DNA of 64,000 nucleotides from Bacteroidales bacterium (lineage in GTDB: Bacteria > Bacteroidota > Bacteroidia > Bacteroidales > WRLA01): assembly GCA_009777825.1 (NCBI GenBank), contig WRLA01000006.1, positions 1 through 64,000 of the forward strand, read 5' to 3'. The notes under the pieces were generated by a model. It did no database searches. It worked only from the letters and a program-made list of their open reading frames with translations, and was not told the DNA's origin. Shown here piece after piece: positions 42,614 to 52,557 of this stretch (the stretch's first letter is position 1; each line of letters begins with the position of its first letter). The translations under genes and the position numbers were made by a program.

Positions 42614-43594
42614 TCATGTCTCATGTCTCACTACTATTCCGTTTCGTTTTAGAATTTCGATGACTTGTTCCACGGTAAGGTTGGTGATGGCGGCAATAGT
42701 GGCGGTGGGGATGTCGGCGTGATAACTGTTGATGACTGTTTGTTCTTCTTTGACTTTATTTTCGGCACGTGCTTTTTCTCTTCCGATGGTTTCGCCTTTT
42801 TCGATGCCGATGGCTTCGCCTTCTTCCCATCCTTTTTCCCATCCTTTTTTCCATCCTTTGGCTTCGCCGGCTAACCAACTGGCTTCCATGGCGCTGACGG
42901 CGTAGTTCATGTTTTTCAGATGGTCGTAGTAGTCGCGCTTTTCTTCTTCCGACAGGTTGTCTATTCGTAGTTTTTCCTGTGCTTCTTTTAAGCCCGGCGC
43001 TGTGATTTTCTCGGGGACGGCTGTATTTTTAAGAAAATATATCCACTCGTCTAACGGTGTTTTAGCAACATCATCGAAGTTTTCTACCCGCAAAACGTAA
43101 TATTCGGGATAGATGTCGCTCACTTTTTCTCGCTTTATCCGTTTTTGCTGACTTTCGGTGAGTTTGAGCAAATCGCCGGTATGGATGCCGCGAAATTCGG
43201 TATAGCCGTGATAAACATAGTCTTCCCCGTCGCCGAATTTGAAATAAACGATGTTGACGGAGTATATCTTCTTTATCTTTTCGTACTTGTCGCCCTCTTT
43301 CAGATAGTCGCAAACAACTTTTGAAACGCCATACAACATCCTTTGATAGTAGTCTATCTCGTCGTTGTTTTGAATTTCAATGATGATTTTTTCACCCGTC
43401 TCGTCCTCTACCAAGATATCTACTCGGTTAATTTTATCTCTCTTACGCCTTTTATTTCCCTCGCTCTCAAGGACTTGCGTTATAGAAATCTGCTTTTCGA
43501 GCAAACAACTCAAAAAGCCGTTCACTACGCCAAAGTCGGCTTTGTCTCTCAACAACCGCTTTATTGCCCAATCGAAACGAATATAATTCTCCAT
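42614..43594 (-). CDS. Rpn family nuclease (paralogue 3)
   Basis: About 326 residues from the ATG at 43594, chosen over 43660 because a -7 box (43623-43630) lies between them. The N-terminus FDWAIKRLLRDK and the PD-(D/E)XK site (RVDILVEDETGEKIIIEIQNNDE) place it in a different Rpn subgroup from the other two. The C-terminus has repeated basic-glycine units (KGWKKGWEKGWEEG) and the same HTH-like end (TIAAITNLTVEQVIEIL). It lies just downstream of the TonB receptor gene on the same strand. Confidence 0.85.
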   Translation of the reverse strand: MENYIRFDWAIKRLLRDKADFGVVNGFLSCLLEKQISITQVLESEGNKRRKRDKINRVDILVEDETGEKIIIEIQNNDEIDYYQRMLYGVSKVVCDYLKEGDKYEKIKKIYSVNIVYFKFGDGEDYVYHGYTEFRGIHTGDLLKLTESQQKRIKREKVSDIYPEYYVLRVENFDDVAKTPLDEWIYFLKNTAVPEKITAPGLKEAQEKLRIDNLSEEEKRDYYDHLKNMNYAVSAMEASWLAGEAKGWKKGWEKGWEEGEAIGIEKGETIGREKARAENKVKEEQTVINSYHADIPTATIAAITNLTVEQVIEILKRNGIVVRHET

Positions 43595-43622
43595 GATAAA
43601 CCTGTATTCAATAATCAAAGTG

Positions 43623-43630
43623 CAAAGGTA
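43623..43630 (-). promoter_or_regulatory. Promoter of Rpn paralogue 3
   Basis: TACCTTTG on the minus strand, 29 bp before the ATG at 43594 and about 8 bp past the stop of the TonB receptor gene. Confidence 0.6.
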
Positions 43631-43637
43631 CGAAAAA

Positions 43638-46223
43638 TTAAAACATCTCCAGCCCCTCATCCGGTTCGCGTTGTTGTTGTTCGGAGGAGGGTGTTTGGCG
43701 TTTTTTGGCGTCGCGGATGCTCATGTTGCCGAATTTCCATGTCAGGCTCAGGTATCCGACGCAGCCTTTCGGTTTGCGGCTGAACGTTTGATAGAAATAC
43801 TCCGACTCGCTGGTGGAGGAGAACTTCATGGTATTGAACACATCTCGCACGTTTAGGGTGAGGCTGAGCGTCTTTTGCAGGAAATCCTGTCGGAAGCCGA
43901 CGTCGCCGGCAAAAAATCCGTGAAACTCGCCCTGTGCGGTGATGCGGGGACCTACGTAACGGGCGTTGAATTGTAATGCAGTGGTCTCTGTTACCTGAAA
44001 CGAGTTATTGGCACGCAAAGTCCATGAGAAACTTCCTCTGTTGATGGACTGAGATTGGTTTAAGGTAGAAAGGTCGCCGCTGATTTTGGAATACCCGAAG
44101 TTGGCGCTGGCGTTGAGCGACCACATATTGAAGAACTTATTATTGAAGAGCAACTCCAAGCCGTAGGCGTTATTGGTGTTTAGGTTGTCCCATGTTGAGA
44201 TGCTCACGCCGCTGACAGGATCCACTTCCGTAACCCGTGAGATGACGTTGGTAGTATTGCGGTAATAGAGTGTGGCTGAGGTGTTTCCTGCTTTCAGATA
44301 GCGGAAGAAGTCTAATTCGAGGGAGTTGATATATTCCGGTTTCAGGTCGGGGTTTCCCATTCGGATGTTCAGCGGGTCGGTAAAGTCTTGAAAAGGATTC
44401 AGATTCCACGGTCCCGGACGGTTTACGCGCCGCGAGTAGTTCAGTTTCAACTCGTTCTTTTCTTTGAGTTGGTACATGAGGTAGGCAGTGGGGTAGAGTT
44501 GGAAATAGTTGTGCGGGTCTAAAGCGTCTTGGTAGATGGTATCCCAAAAAAGTTCGGTAGGTATGGGTTTGAGGTTGTTCTGAAAATAAAATTCGTATGC
44601 CCCTGCTGCTCCAGCCAAGTCGCTTTTGGTATGTGCGATTTCTCCTCTTAGTCCGGCTTGATAGGAAAATTCTCCTATTTTGGAGCCATATTGAGCATAC
44701 AGAGCGTAAACATTTTCGTGATAGATGAAATTGTAATCGGGCTTATATAACAATATCAATGTGTCAACCGGTGGCTCCTCTAAAGCAAACACATACGATG
44801 TTTGATTCATTCCGCTTTCCATGGTACGCAAGCGCGCCGACCCTCCGGCTTCAAATTTTCCGTCTTGTTTCACCGGCATGGCGTAGTCAATTTTTCCTTC
44901 GAAGTCTTGGGTATAGCCATTGGTTGCTGTTTCTCGACGATCGTAGGGATAATACCATACCGTGTCCCCTGAGAAAGAGTACACGTCGTATTTGGAATTG
45001 CCGTCGTTTTGTCGTTTTCCGAAAGAGGCGTCGAACAGCAGGAAGTGGTTTTTATTGGTAAATGTCGTCTCCCACAAGGCGCCTGCGTTATAGGAGAAAC
45101 GTGAGTTTTCATCATTAGATTTTGTGTTATAGTTTAAAATGTCTCCGCTGTTATTGCTGATTTCATATTCGGAACGCTGTTCGCTTTTTCTGGGATTAGG
45201 ATTCCCGCTGACATTTCCTGTGAGGGTAAAAGTATTCTTTTGATTGAGAAAGAAGTCTATACCGGCGCGGGCGGAGAGGTTGGTGCCTTCCATGTTATTC
45301 TTGGAGTTTTGCAGGTAGGTTGTGGTGTCGCCGTGGTTGAAAGTCTGTCGGTTGTTTTCGCCGGTCATTTCCATTTTCCGGTTGTTGAGTCCGAAGTTGG
45401 AGTAGAAGTTGATTTTGTCGTTGCGGTAGTTGAGGTTGGCGCCGGCGCCGTAGTCGAGCAGTGTTCCGATGCCGGCGTTGACGCTGCCGTTGAAGCCTCC
45501 GTAAGAGTTCTTCTTCATCACGATGTTGATGATGCCGGTGATGCCTTCGGGATTGTATTTCGACGATGGATTGGTCAGAACTTCCACTCTGTCAATGGCA
45601 TTTGCCGGAATTTGCTGTAACAAATCCCCTGCCGACTCGCCGCTATAGCCCGACGGACGACCGTCAATCAAGATGGTAACGCTGGTGTTGCCGCGCAACG
45701 AGACATTACCTTCCACGTCAACATCCACCGAGGGTGCGCTCTCCAAGACGTTGAGCGCCGTTCCGCCTGCCGACATGATGTCCTTGTCGGGATTGATCAC
45801 TTTCCGGTCAATCTGGTTTTGATACAACGGCTTGTCCGCCACAATGTTAACGATTTCGAGGGCGCTCGCCGATGGCTCAATCGGGATCTTCCGTAGTTTC
45901 ACCTCCGGATTGTCCACTGTAATGGTTAATCCGCTCTTTAAGAGCGTTTTATATCCGAGAAAATCAATCTTGGCGTAATATTTTCCGACGGGGATGTCGG
46001 TAATCCGGAAATTTCCGCTTCTGTCGGTGATGGTTCCTGTAACCAGCGTGCTGTCGCGTTCGCGAAGGATGGCGATGGTGGCATATTCCAATGGCTCATT
46101 GGTCTGAGCGTCAATGATTTGACCTGAAACTTTGCCAATCTTCAAAACGTCGGGACTTTGCTGTGCCGGTAATGAGATGGCTATCAATAAGAAAAATACG
46201 AAAGAAAAATAGAGTTTTTTCAT
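43638..46223 (-). CDS. TonB-dependent outer-membrane receptor (outer membrane protein beta-barrel family)
   Basis: The protein has 861 residues: signal peptide (1-20), carboxypeptidase-like regulatory domain (GQIIDAQTNEPLEYATIAI, about 30-115), plug domain (VNIVADKPLYQ ... VSLRGNTSVTILIDGRPSGYS ... IDRVEVLTNPSSKYNPEG) and a large barrel with aromatic strands. The lack of a terminal aromatic immediately at the end is compensated by YLSLTWKFGNM slightly before it. Such receptors import metal complexes, peptides or glycans powered by TonB-ExbBD. No SusD partner follows, so it is not a classic Sus pair. The ligand is unknown. Confidence 0.85.
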   Translation of the reverse strand: MKKLYFSFVFFLLIAISLPAQQSPDVLKIGKVSGQIIDAQTNEPLEYATIAILRERDSTLVTGTITDRSGNFRITDIPVGKYYAKIDFLGYKTLLKSGLTITVDNPEVKLRKIPIEPSASALEIVNIVADKPLYQNQIDRKVINPDKDIMSAGGTALNVLESAPSVDVDVEGNVSLRGNTSVTILIDGRPSGYSGESAGDLLQQIPANAIDRVEVLTNPSSKYNPEGITGIINIVMKKNSYGGFNGSVNAGIGTLLDYGAGANLNYRNDKINFYSNFGLNNRKMEMTGENNRQTFNHGDTTTYLQNSKNNMEGTNLSARAGIDFFLNQKNTFTLTGNVSGNPNPRKSEQRSEYEISNNSGDILNYNTKSNDENSRFSYNAGALWETTFTNKNHFLLFDASFGKRQNDGNSKYDVYSFSGDTVWYYPYDRRETATNGYTQDFEGKIDYAMPVKQDGKFEAGGSARLRTMESGMNQTSYVFALEEPPVDTLILLYKPDYNFIYHENVYALYAQYGSKIGEFSYQAGLRGEIAHTKSDLAGAAGAYEFYFQNNLKPIPTELFWDTIYQDALDPHNYFQLYPTAYLMYQLKEKNELKLNYSRRVNRPGPWNLNPFQDFTDPLNIRMGNPDLKPEYINSLELDFFRYLKAGNTSATLYYRNTTNVISRVTEVDPVSGVSISTWDNLNTNNAYGLELLFNNKFFNMWSLNASANFGYSKISGDLSTLNQSQSINRGSFSWTLRANNSFQVTETTALQFNARYVGPRITAQGEFHGFFAGDVGFRQDFLQKTLSLTLNVRDVFNTMKFSSTSESEYFYQTFSRKPKGCVGYLSLTWKFGNMSIRDAKKRQTPSSEQQQREPDEGLEMF

Positions 46224-46324
46224 GAGGTTAAAAGGTTTTTAAACAATAATAATAGATATGACAACGGGAAAATAGGGTAAAAATTATCTGTTGCCGAAAC
46301 TGTCCAAAGCAACCGTATTAAAAA

Positions 46325-46420
46325 TTAATTTCTCTGTGAAACTTTGTGTCCTCTGTGTCTCTGTGTTGAAAAAAATATTCAGCACAGAGACACAAAGACC
46401 ACAGAGGTTCACAGAGATGT
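46325..46420. repeat. Palindromic repeat (cacagagacaca family)
   Basis: Left arm ctctgtgaaactttgtgtcc and right arm cacagaggttcacagag form a hairpin of about 90 bp that surrounds gtgttgaaaaaaatattcagcac. It ends about 20 bp after the stop of the rRNA methyltransferase gene. A near copy lies at 63770-63866. Confidence 0.75.
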
Positions 46421-46435
46421 ATCATCTGCGTGCTT

Positions 46436-47179
46436 TTAACACCGCCGTCTCACCTCCGCCAGAATCACCGCCGTAGCGATGGAGGCGTTGAGTGATTCCG
46501 CTCCGCCGCCGTAGGCGGGTATTGCTATCTTTTTGCGGATGAGAGGATGAAGGTTTTTCGAGATGCCGTGCGACTCATTGCCTATCAACAGGATGCCGCT
46601 TTCCGCAAGGTCGGCATCGTAGAGCGAGCAACCGTTCATGTCGGCGCCATAGACCGGCGTCTTTTGCGTTTCGACGGAAAGCCACTGCTGCAAGTCGGTG
46701 TAAAATACGTTAATCCGTGTAAATGAACCCATTGAGGCTTGAATCACTTTGGGATTATAGACGTCGGCGCAGGTCATAGAACAGACAATATTGCGAATGC
46801 CAAACCAGTCGGCAGTGCGGATGATGGTTCCGAGGTTGCCCGGATTGTTGATGTCGTCCAAGGCGATAATCCACTCGTTTTCGCTCGGCGGCGGCTGTGG
46901 ATTATTTTTCATCATCACCTCCGCCACAAGTTGATTCGGCGTTTTCAACTGGCTGATGCGCGACAGTTCCTTGGGCGATACTTTTACGACATCTATCCTT
47001 TTCGGAATATTTTCAGCCGCGTCAATCCATTCGGGGAGCGCATATATTGCCTTGATGGTGAAACGGCTGCGTAGCAGTTCGTCCAACAGTTTCGGTCCTT
47101 CGGCTAAGAAACATTGCTGCTCTTTGCGAAACTTATCAACATGGAGCGCGGTGAGGCGTTTTAAGTCGTTGGCGGTCAT
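46436..47179 (-). CDS. TrmH/SpoU-family RNA 2'-O-ribose methyltransferase
   Basis: The protein has 247 residues. The N-terminus (KEQQCFLAEGPKLLDELL) is the substrate-binding domain, and the SPOUT knot shows motifs ALDDINNPGNLGTIIRTADWFG, GSFTRI, LLIGNESHGIS and ESLNASIATAVILAEV. It uses S-adenosylmethionine to methylate rRNA or tRNA. The exact nucleotide is not readable. The SOD gene follows upstream by 4 bp on the same strand and may be co-transcribed. Confidence 0.85.
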   Translation of the reverse strand: MTANDLKRLTALHVDKFRKEQQCFLAEGPKLLDELLRSRFTIKAIYALPEWIDAAENIPKRIDVVKVSPKELSRISQLKTPNQLVAEVMMKNNPQPPPSENEWIIALDDINNPGNLGTIIRTADWFGIRNIVCSMTCADVYNPKVIQASMGSFTRINVFYTDLQQWLSVETQKTPVYGADMNGCSLYDADLAESGILLIGNESHGISKNLHPLIRKKIAIPAYGGGAESLNASIATAVILAEVRRRC

Positions 47180-47183
47180 TGTT

Positions 47184-47759
47184 TTAATACCGGCTTTCCA
47201 CTACTTTCCAATCCACGATGTTCCAGAGGCTTTTCAGTTGGTCGGCGCGGCGGTTTTGGAAGTCGAGGTAGTAGGCGTGTTCCCAGACGTCGAAAGTGAG
47301 CAACGGTTTCAATCCTTTGGTGAGTGGATTTCCGGCGTTGGGTTCTTTGAGGATGGAGAGTTTTCCGTCATTGTCGGCAGCCAGCCATACCCATCCCGAG
47401 CCGAATAAGCCGGTGCCGGCGGTTTCAAACTCTTTCTGGAAATTCTCGAACGAGCCCCATGTGGCGTCAATGGCTTTTGCTAATTGTCCGTCGGGTTTTC
47501 CGCCGCCTGTCGGGGAGAATTGCAGGAAATAGAGATTGTGGTTCAAGATCTGTCCGGCGTTATTGAAGATGGCGCCATCCGATTCTTTGATGATGGTTTC
47601 GAGGTCGGCGGCTTCAAATTTTGTTCCCGGAACGAGGTTGTTCAGGTTGTTGACATACGTTTGCAAGTGCTTACCATGGTGAAATTCAATGGTTTGCTTG
47701 CTGATTACCGGTTCTAATGCGTCTGCTGCATAAGGCAACTGTACTAATTCAAACTTCAT
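47184..47759 (-). CDS. sodB: Iron/manganese superoxide dismutase
   Basis: About 191 residues from the ATG at 47759. Metal ligands are visible in IEFHHGKHLQTYV, NHNLYFLQFSP and TFDVWEHAYYLDFQN; the Gln-containing middle (GSGWVWLAADNDG) fits the Fe-type or cambialistic enzymes common in Bacteroidales. It converts superoxide to peroxide and oxygen. The frame continues upstream to 47891. An ATG at 47831 would add MIRTIAILLVFLFCNNQIIKSQ, which looks like a signal peptide and would make it periplasmic. I prefer 47759 from family length, but the choice is open. Confidence 0.85.
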   Translation of the reverse strand: MKFELVQLPYAADALEPVISKQTIEFHHGKHLQTYVNNLNNLVPGTKFEAADLETIIKESDGAIFNNAGQILNHNLYFLQFSPTGGGKPDGQLAKAIDATWGSFENFQKEFETAGTGLFGSGWVWLAADNDGKLSILKEPNAGNPLTKGLKPLLTFDVWEHAYYLDFQNRRADQLKSLWNIVDWKVVESRY

Positions 47760-47887
47760 GATATTTTGACTTTTAATTATTTGATTGTTACAAAATAAAA
47801 ATACTAACAGAATTGCGATTGTTCTAATCATATTTGATAAAGATATTAAAACGAAACAACGGAAAATACAATGTATTATTGTATTTT

Positions 47888-48407
<520 letters not shown>

Positions 48408-48428
48408 TTATGATATTTTAAGAACGAC

Positions 48429-48470
48429 TAGGTACGCAATATGTTGGCATTTTTCGATATTGCGTACCTA
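48429..48470. other. Perfect 14-bp inverted repeat
   Basis: TAGGTACGCAATAT (48429-48442) and ATATTGCGTACCTA (48457-48470) are perfect complements around a 14-nt spacer. A short hairpin TCTCCC-TAC-GGGAGA follows at 48517-48531. No gene overlaps it that I can support. Confidence 0.7.
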
Positions 48471-48559
48471 ACGGCACGCTGTATCAAGGATTTTAATTCG
48501 TTTTCTACCAATATTATCTCCCTACGGGAGACGAAAAAATAAGGAAATAAGGTTTTTAT

Positions 48560-48712
48560 TATTCTGGATTGCTTCGCTACGCTCGCAATGACGCCATGCG
48601 ACAATTTGAAATGCACCCTATGCAAAGAGCGCAAAGGGTGTGTTGCAGAAAAACCAACCATTAACCCTTTGCGCTCTTTGCGTTAAAATCTTTGCGCCTT
48701 TGCGTTAAAATT
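48560..48712. repeat. Palindromic repeats after the first Omp28-like gene
   Basis: A tggattgcttcgctacgctcgcaatgacg unit (48564-48592) is followed by a hairpin in which tatgcaaagagcgcaaagggt faces accctttgcgctctttgcg, and then ctttgcgcctttgcg. The block ends about 22 bp after the stop of the gene at 48734. Confidence 0.65.
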
Positions 48713-48733
48713 TCACTTTACAATCGTACATCT

Positions 48734-50749
48734 TTAATTCTTCACCACCCGTTTCTCTGCACTGCCCTTGTCGGTAGTAACGCGGATGATATAGACTCCC
48801 GAAGCCCAGCCGTCGGTTGCGATTTCTTTGGCGCCCGACTTGGTTGAGTAGACCAACTGTCCTTGCAGGTTAAATACTTGGCAGTCGGTGATGCTCTCTT
48901 TGGTGCCAATATTCAGTGTGCCGGAGACGGGATTGGGATAGAGGGTGAACAATGCGTCTTTCTCCGTTTCGCCAATGCCCACGATTTCAACATCTACACA
49001 TGCCGGTTCCGATTTTCCGCTTTCCTCTCCTTCTACCACAGCGGTTATTTTATAGCAATATTCGCCTTCTGCGGGTACGATGTCGGAATATGCGGCTTCC
49101 GTTACGAGCGCTGTGTTGATTTTCACGTCATTTCTGTAAACATTATATCCGTCTATATCCGTGATGGCATCCCATGTAACAGATACATCGAAGCCATCGT
49201 TTTGTGCCTGTACGTTTTGCGGAACAGGCAGGTCGTTGCTGTATAGCGTGATGCTTGCTGTTGTTCCTTTTTCGCTTTCGGCGCCTGTTTCGGCTACGCC
49301 AAATACTGTGTAGGTGTATTTCACTTCATATTCGGCTACGACGTCGGTATAGGTTTTTACTGTTACGAGTTCCGTATTGATGAGAACGTCGTCGCGGTAG
49401 ATGTTATATCCGGCGGTGTTGGATGATGATCCGCTCCAGGTCAGTAGCACCTCTTTCGATGCGGAAGAGACCTGTTCGGCTTTCAAACTGTTGGGCGCCG
49501 GAACGTTGATCAGCGTTACGCAGACGTTGGTTGATTTGGCGCCTTTTACTTCGTTGACAATCGGTTCTACTTCAAAACAATACTCTCTGTACGTAGTACC
49601 GGTATTTTCGTAAGTGGTTTCCGGGGTCGGATCTCCGGAATTTTGAAGGGAGCCTTGTCTATAGATATAATATTTAGCGGGGTAGTTGAATCCGGTAGGC
49701 ATTTCCCACGAAACTAACATTTTCATACCGCGTACCTGTTTTACCGTTACGTTGATAGGCTCCGGAACCGTTATGTCAATAAGAACCGTGGCTTGCGCCT
49801 TATATCCTTCGCTACCATCTATAACGGCTGTTACTCCGTATGTATAAGTCTTGCCATACTCAGGCGCTTCATCCTGATACGTCGTAGTTGTAACAAGCGA
49901 AGTGTTGATTTTCACATTATCTCTATAGATATTATATCCATCGGGATTTGTGTCAACAGGAGCTGTCCAGGCGATATCCACGTGATTATCATCTTTAGCC
50001 ACTTGCGTTGCCGTCATATTTTGAGGCATCGGGTTGTTGGAATCTTCAAGATAAGCGGCATTAAGAACCGCTTTTGTGGATACATTTTGCACAAAAACCA
50101 CTACTTCCAAGTCATCCATCTCTTCCACATGGGTGGAGGACATGTCGTAGGAATAACTAAAAGGAATCGGTGTCCCCGCGGTTAAGGTTACATCGGTGCC
50201 GCCTCCATTCGGAAACATTTTCATCATGACATGGTGAAATTCGGACTCGCCATTGTTCATCTTATTTCCCGTAGTCATTTTTTCATTTACAACGACATGA
50301 ATTTTATACCCGCTTCCCGAAATAAGCGGAGTTACACTGCCTTCAATAATAATATTATTACCGTTAACTGCAAAAGCTCCGGTGATGGTGGCTTCTGCCG
50401 GTTGAGCATATCCGTTATTAATGGCATTTTGAATAGCCGATTGGGTATTTGTGAAAACCCCATTAGTATAGGGATAAGGCACACTGTTTACGTTATAATA
50501 CGCTCGCCTTGTGCCGCCTTCCGCCGTATAATACGGGTCACCGGGGGGAGGCCAACTCATTTGATACTTGACAACCACCACTTTTTCGGCATTGGCTACC
50601 AACAAAGGATTAAGCCATAAATTCATCGTATAACACGGGGGACATGTTGAAGCGGTAAACTCTTCAAATAATACTTTACGTTGTTGCGCCTGCACGGTCA
50701 TACCTGCAAAACACAACGCTACTACTAAAAATAATAAGTGTTTCTTCAT
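48734..50749 (-). CDS. Omp28-like T9SS protein with Fn3 repeats (paralogue A)
   Basis: The protein has 671 residues. Signal peptide (1-21), a thioredoxin-like Omp28 domain (KVLFEEFTASTCPPCYTMN with a CxxC; residues about 22-245), four Fn3-type repeats each containing GYNIYRD or a variant, and a type A sorting domain (LFTLYPNPVSGTLNIGT ... GVYIIRVTTDKGSAEKRVVKN). Omp28 of P. gingivalis is a surface adhesin-like protein; the conserved CxxC hints at a redox role, but this is unproven. It is the longer of two tandem paralogues; the Omp28 domain is largely shared with 51043-52524. A -7 box lies at 50791-50798. Confidence 0.8.
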   Translation of the reverse strand: MKKHLLFLVVALCFAGMTVQAQQRKVLFEEFTASTCPPCYTMNLWLNPLLVANAEKVVVVKYQMSWPPPGDPYYTAEGGTRRAYYNVNSVPYPYTNGVFTNTQSAIQNAINNGYAQPAEATITGAFAVNGNNIIIEGSVTPLISGSGYKIHVVVNEKMTTGNKMNNGESEFHHVMMKMFPNGGGTDVTLTAGTPIPFSYSYDMSSTHVEEMDDLEVVVFVQNVSTKAVLNAAYLEDSNNPMPQNMTATQVAKDDNHVDIAWTAPVDTNPDGYNIYRDNVKINTSLVTTTTYQDEAPEYGKTYTYGVTAVIDGSEGYKAQATVLIDITVPEPINVTVKQVRGMKMLVSWEMPTGFNYPAKYYIYRQGSLQNSGDPTPETTYENTGTTYREYCFEVEPIVNEVKGAKSTNVCVTLINVPAPNSLKAEQVSSASKEVLLTWSGSSSNTAGYNIYRDDVLINTELVTVKTYTDVVAEYEVKYTYTVFGVAETGAESEKGTTASITLYSNDLPVPQNVQAQNDGFDVSVTWDAITDIDGYNVYRNDVKINTALVTEAAYSDIVPAEGEYCYKITAVVEGEESGKSEPACVDVEIVGIGETEKDALFTLYPNPVSGTLNIGTKESITDCQVFNLQGQLVYSTKSGAKEIATDGWASGVYIIRVTTDKGSAEKRVVKN

Positions 50750-50790
50750 AAGAATGATATTTTAACATTAAACATAAATTTTTGAGGGTG

Positions 50791-50798
50791 CAAAGGTA
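50791..50798 (-). promoter_or_regulatory. Promoter of Omp28-like paralogue A
   Basis: TACCTTTG on the minus strand, 42 bp before the ATG at 50749. Confidence 0.6.
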
Positions 50799-50844
50799 TG
50801 AATTATTTTTTTTTGAAACAAAAAAAAATTTTTTTTATTTTTAC

Positions 50845-51030
50845 AAAGGGCGCAAAGATGTCAATGACGTCATTGCGGGCAACGACCCGCAATCTCCTGT
50901 TCGACGCTTTTCCTTAGGGGATTCATACTTTCGCAGGAATGACGGCAACCATGGTGAACTACGGAGTTTTTTTCAAAGCACATTAACTCTTTGCGCTCTT
51001 GGCGTTAAAGTCTTTGCGCCTTTGCGTTAA
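50845..51030. repeat. Palindromic repeats between the Omp28-like genes
   Basis: acaaagggcgcaaag (50845) pairs with ctttgcgcctttgcg (51012-51026). Nested inside is the cattgcgggcaacgacccgcaatctcc ... ttcgcaggaatgacgg family also found in the GT39 gene. It ends about 15 bp after the stop of paralogue B. Confidence 0.65.
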
Positions 51031-51042
51031 AAATCTTACTCT

Positions 51043-52524
51043 TTAATTTTTGATCACCCGTTGTTCCGCACTACCCTTGTCGGTAGTAATGCGGATGATA
51101 TAGGTTCCGGCAGCCCAGCCGTCGGTTGCGATTTCTTTGACGCCGGACTTGGTTGCGTATATCAACTGTCCTTGCAGGTTAAATACTTGGCAGTCGGTGA
51201 TGGTCTCTTTGGTGTCAATATTCAATGTTCCGGCGACGGGGTTGGGGTAGAGGGTAAAGAGGGCGTCTTTTTCTGTTTCGGAGATGCCGACGAGCGCAAC
51301 ATCTACGCATCCGGGTTCCGATAACTTGCTGTTAATATTTTTTACTACGGCGATGATTTGATAGCAGTAATGACCTTCCTTTTTTACACTGTCGAGGTAT
51401 TCGGTCTCTTGTAGAAGTTTGGAGTTGCATTTTATGCCATCTCTGTAGATATTGTATCCATCTACATTACTTGCCGGTATGGCATCCCATGTAATAGATA
51501 CTTTTAGTTCGCTTACTTGGGTTGCTTGCACGTTTTTCGGGACAGGGATGTCGGCGAAACCGGAAGTTGTTCCTCCAAAGCCTTCTACGCCGTCAACGAT
51601 GGATGCCACGGCATAGGTGTATGTAACGCCATATTCGGGCGCTGTGTCTTTGTAAGTCGTTTCGGTAACGGGTGTGGTATTTACTTTTGCTCCGTTTCTG
51701 TAAATATTATAACCGTCCACGCCTCTCGTTGCCGTCCATGACAAATTGATATCTAAGGTCTCTTCTTCCTGAGTAGCGGTTATATCGGTCGGAGGTAATG
51801 ACATGGTGTTGTTTTCCGTCAGATTTTCCGCATTGAGTACGGCTTTGGTGGGTTTGTCTTGAACGAATACGGCAACTTCCAGGTCATCCATTTCTTCCAC
51901 GTAGGTGGTGGACATGTCGTGGGAGAAGTTTAATGTCATGGGTTCGTTTGCCGTTATTGTTGTCAGCGTGCCACCGCCATCGGGGAACATCTTCATCATG
52001 ACGTGATGAAATGCTTGCTCTCCATTGCCGCCCTTATTTTTGGTTGTTTCTTTTTCATCCACGATACAGTGAATCATGAAGTTGCTTCCCGAAACTAATG
52101 GCGTAACCGTTGTTTTGACATAGATCATATCGCCGTCCACGCGAAAATTTCCGGTGATGGTGGCTTCCGCCGGCTGGGTATATGCGGCGTCAATGGCGCT
52201 TTGAACCACGGATTGATTAGCATTAACGGTAGTTCCGTTAATGAAGATGGTTGGGACGCCGCTCACGCCATAATACGACCGTCTTGTGCCGCCTTCCGCC
52301 GTGTAATAGGGGTCTCCGTTTCCGGGCCAATTCATTTGATATTTGACAACGACCACTTTGTCGGCATTAGTTACTAACAAAGGGTTAAACCATGAGTTCA
52401 CAGATGCGCACGGTCCGCACGTTGACGCGGTGAACTCTTCAACCAGAACTTTACGTTGTTGCGCCTGCACGGTCATGGCGGCAAAGCACAACACTACTAC
52501 AAAAAAGAATAAGTGTTTTTTCAT
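51043..52524 (-). CDS. Omp28-like T9SS protein with Fn3 repeats (paralogue B)
   Basis: The protein has 493 residues. Same architecture as its neighbour at 48734 but with two Fn3 repeats instead of four: signal peptide, Omp28 domain with CxxC (EEFTASTCGPCASVN), Fn3 repeats (GVDGYNIYRNG, NVDGYNIYRDG) and a sorting domain ending GSAEQRVIKN. The tandem arrangement with different repeat number suggests duplication followed by repeat gain or loss. No -7 box was clear upstream of 52524. Confidence 0.8.
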   Translation of the reverse strand: MKKHLFFFVVVLCFAAMTVQAQQRKVLVEEFTASTCGPCASVNSWFNPLLVTNADKVVVVKYQMNWPGNGDPYYTAEGGTRRSYYGVSGVPTIFINGTTVNANQSVVQSAIDAAYTQPAEATITGNFRVDGDMIYVKTTVTPLVSGSNFMIHCIVDEKETTKNKGGNGEQAFHHVMMKMFPDGGGTLTTITANEPMTLNFSHDMSTTYVEEMDDLEVAVFVQDKPTKAVLNAENLTENNTMSLPPTDITATQEEETLDINLSWTATRGVDGYNIYRNGAKVNTTPVTETTYKDTAPEYGVTYTYAVASIVDGVEGFGGTTSGFADIPVPKNVQATQVSELKVSITWDAIPASNVDGYNIYRDGIKCNSKLLQETEYLDSVKKEGHYCYQIIAVVKNINSKLSEPGCVDVALVGISETEKDALFTLYPNPVAGTLNIDTKETITDCQVFNLQGQLIYATKSGVKEIATDGWAAGTYIIRITTDKGSAEQRVIKN

Positions 52525-52557
52525 AAGAATGATATTTTATATGTATATTTTTTTCTT

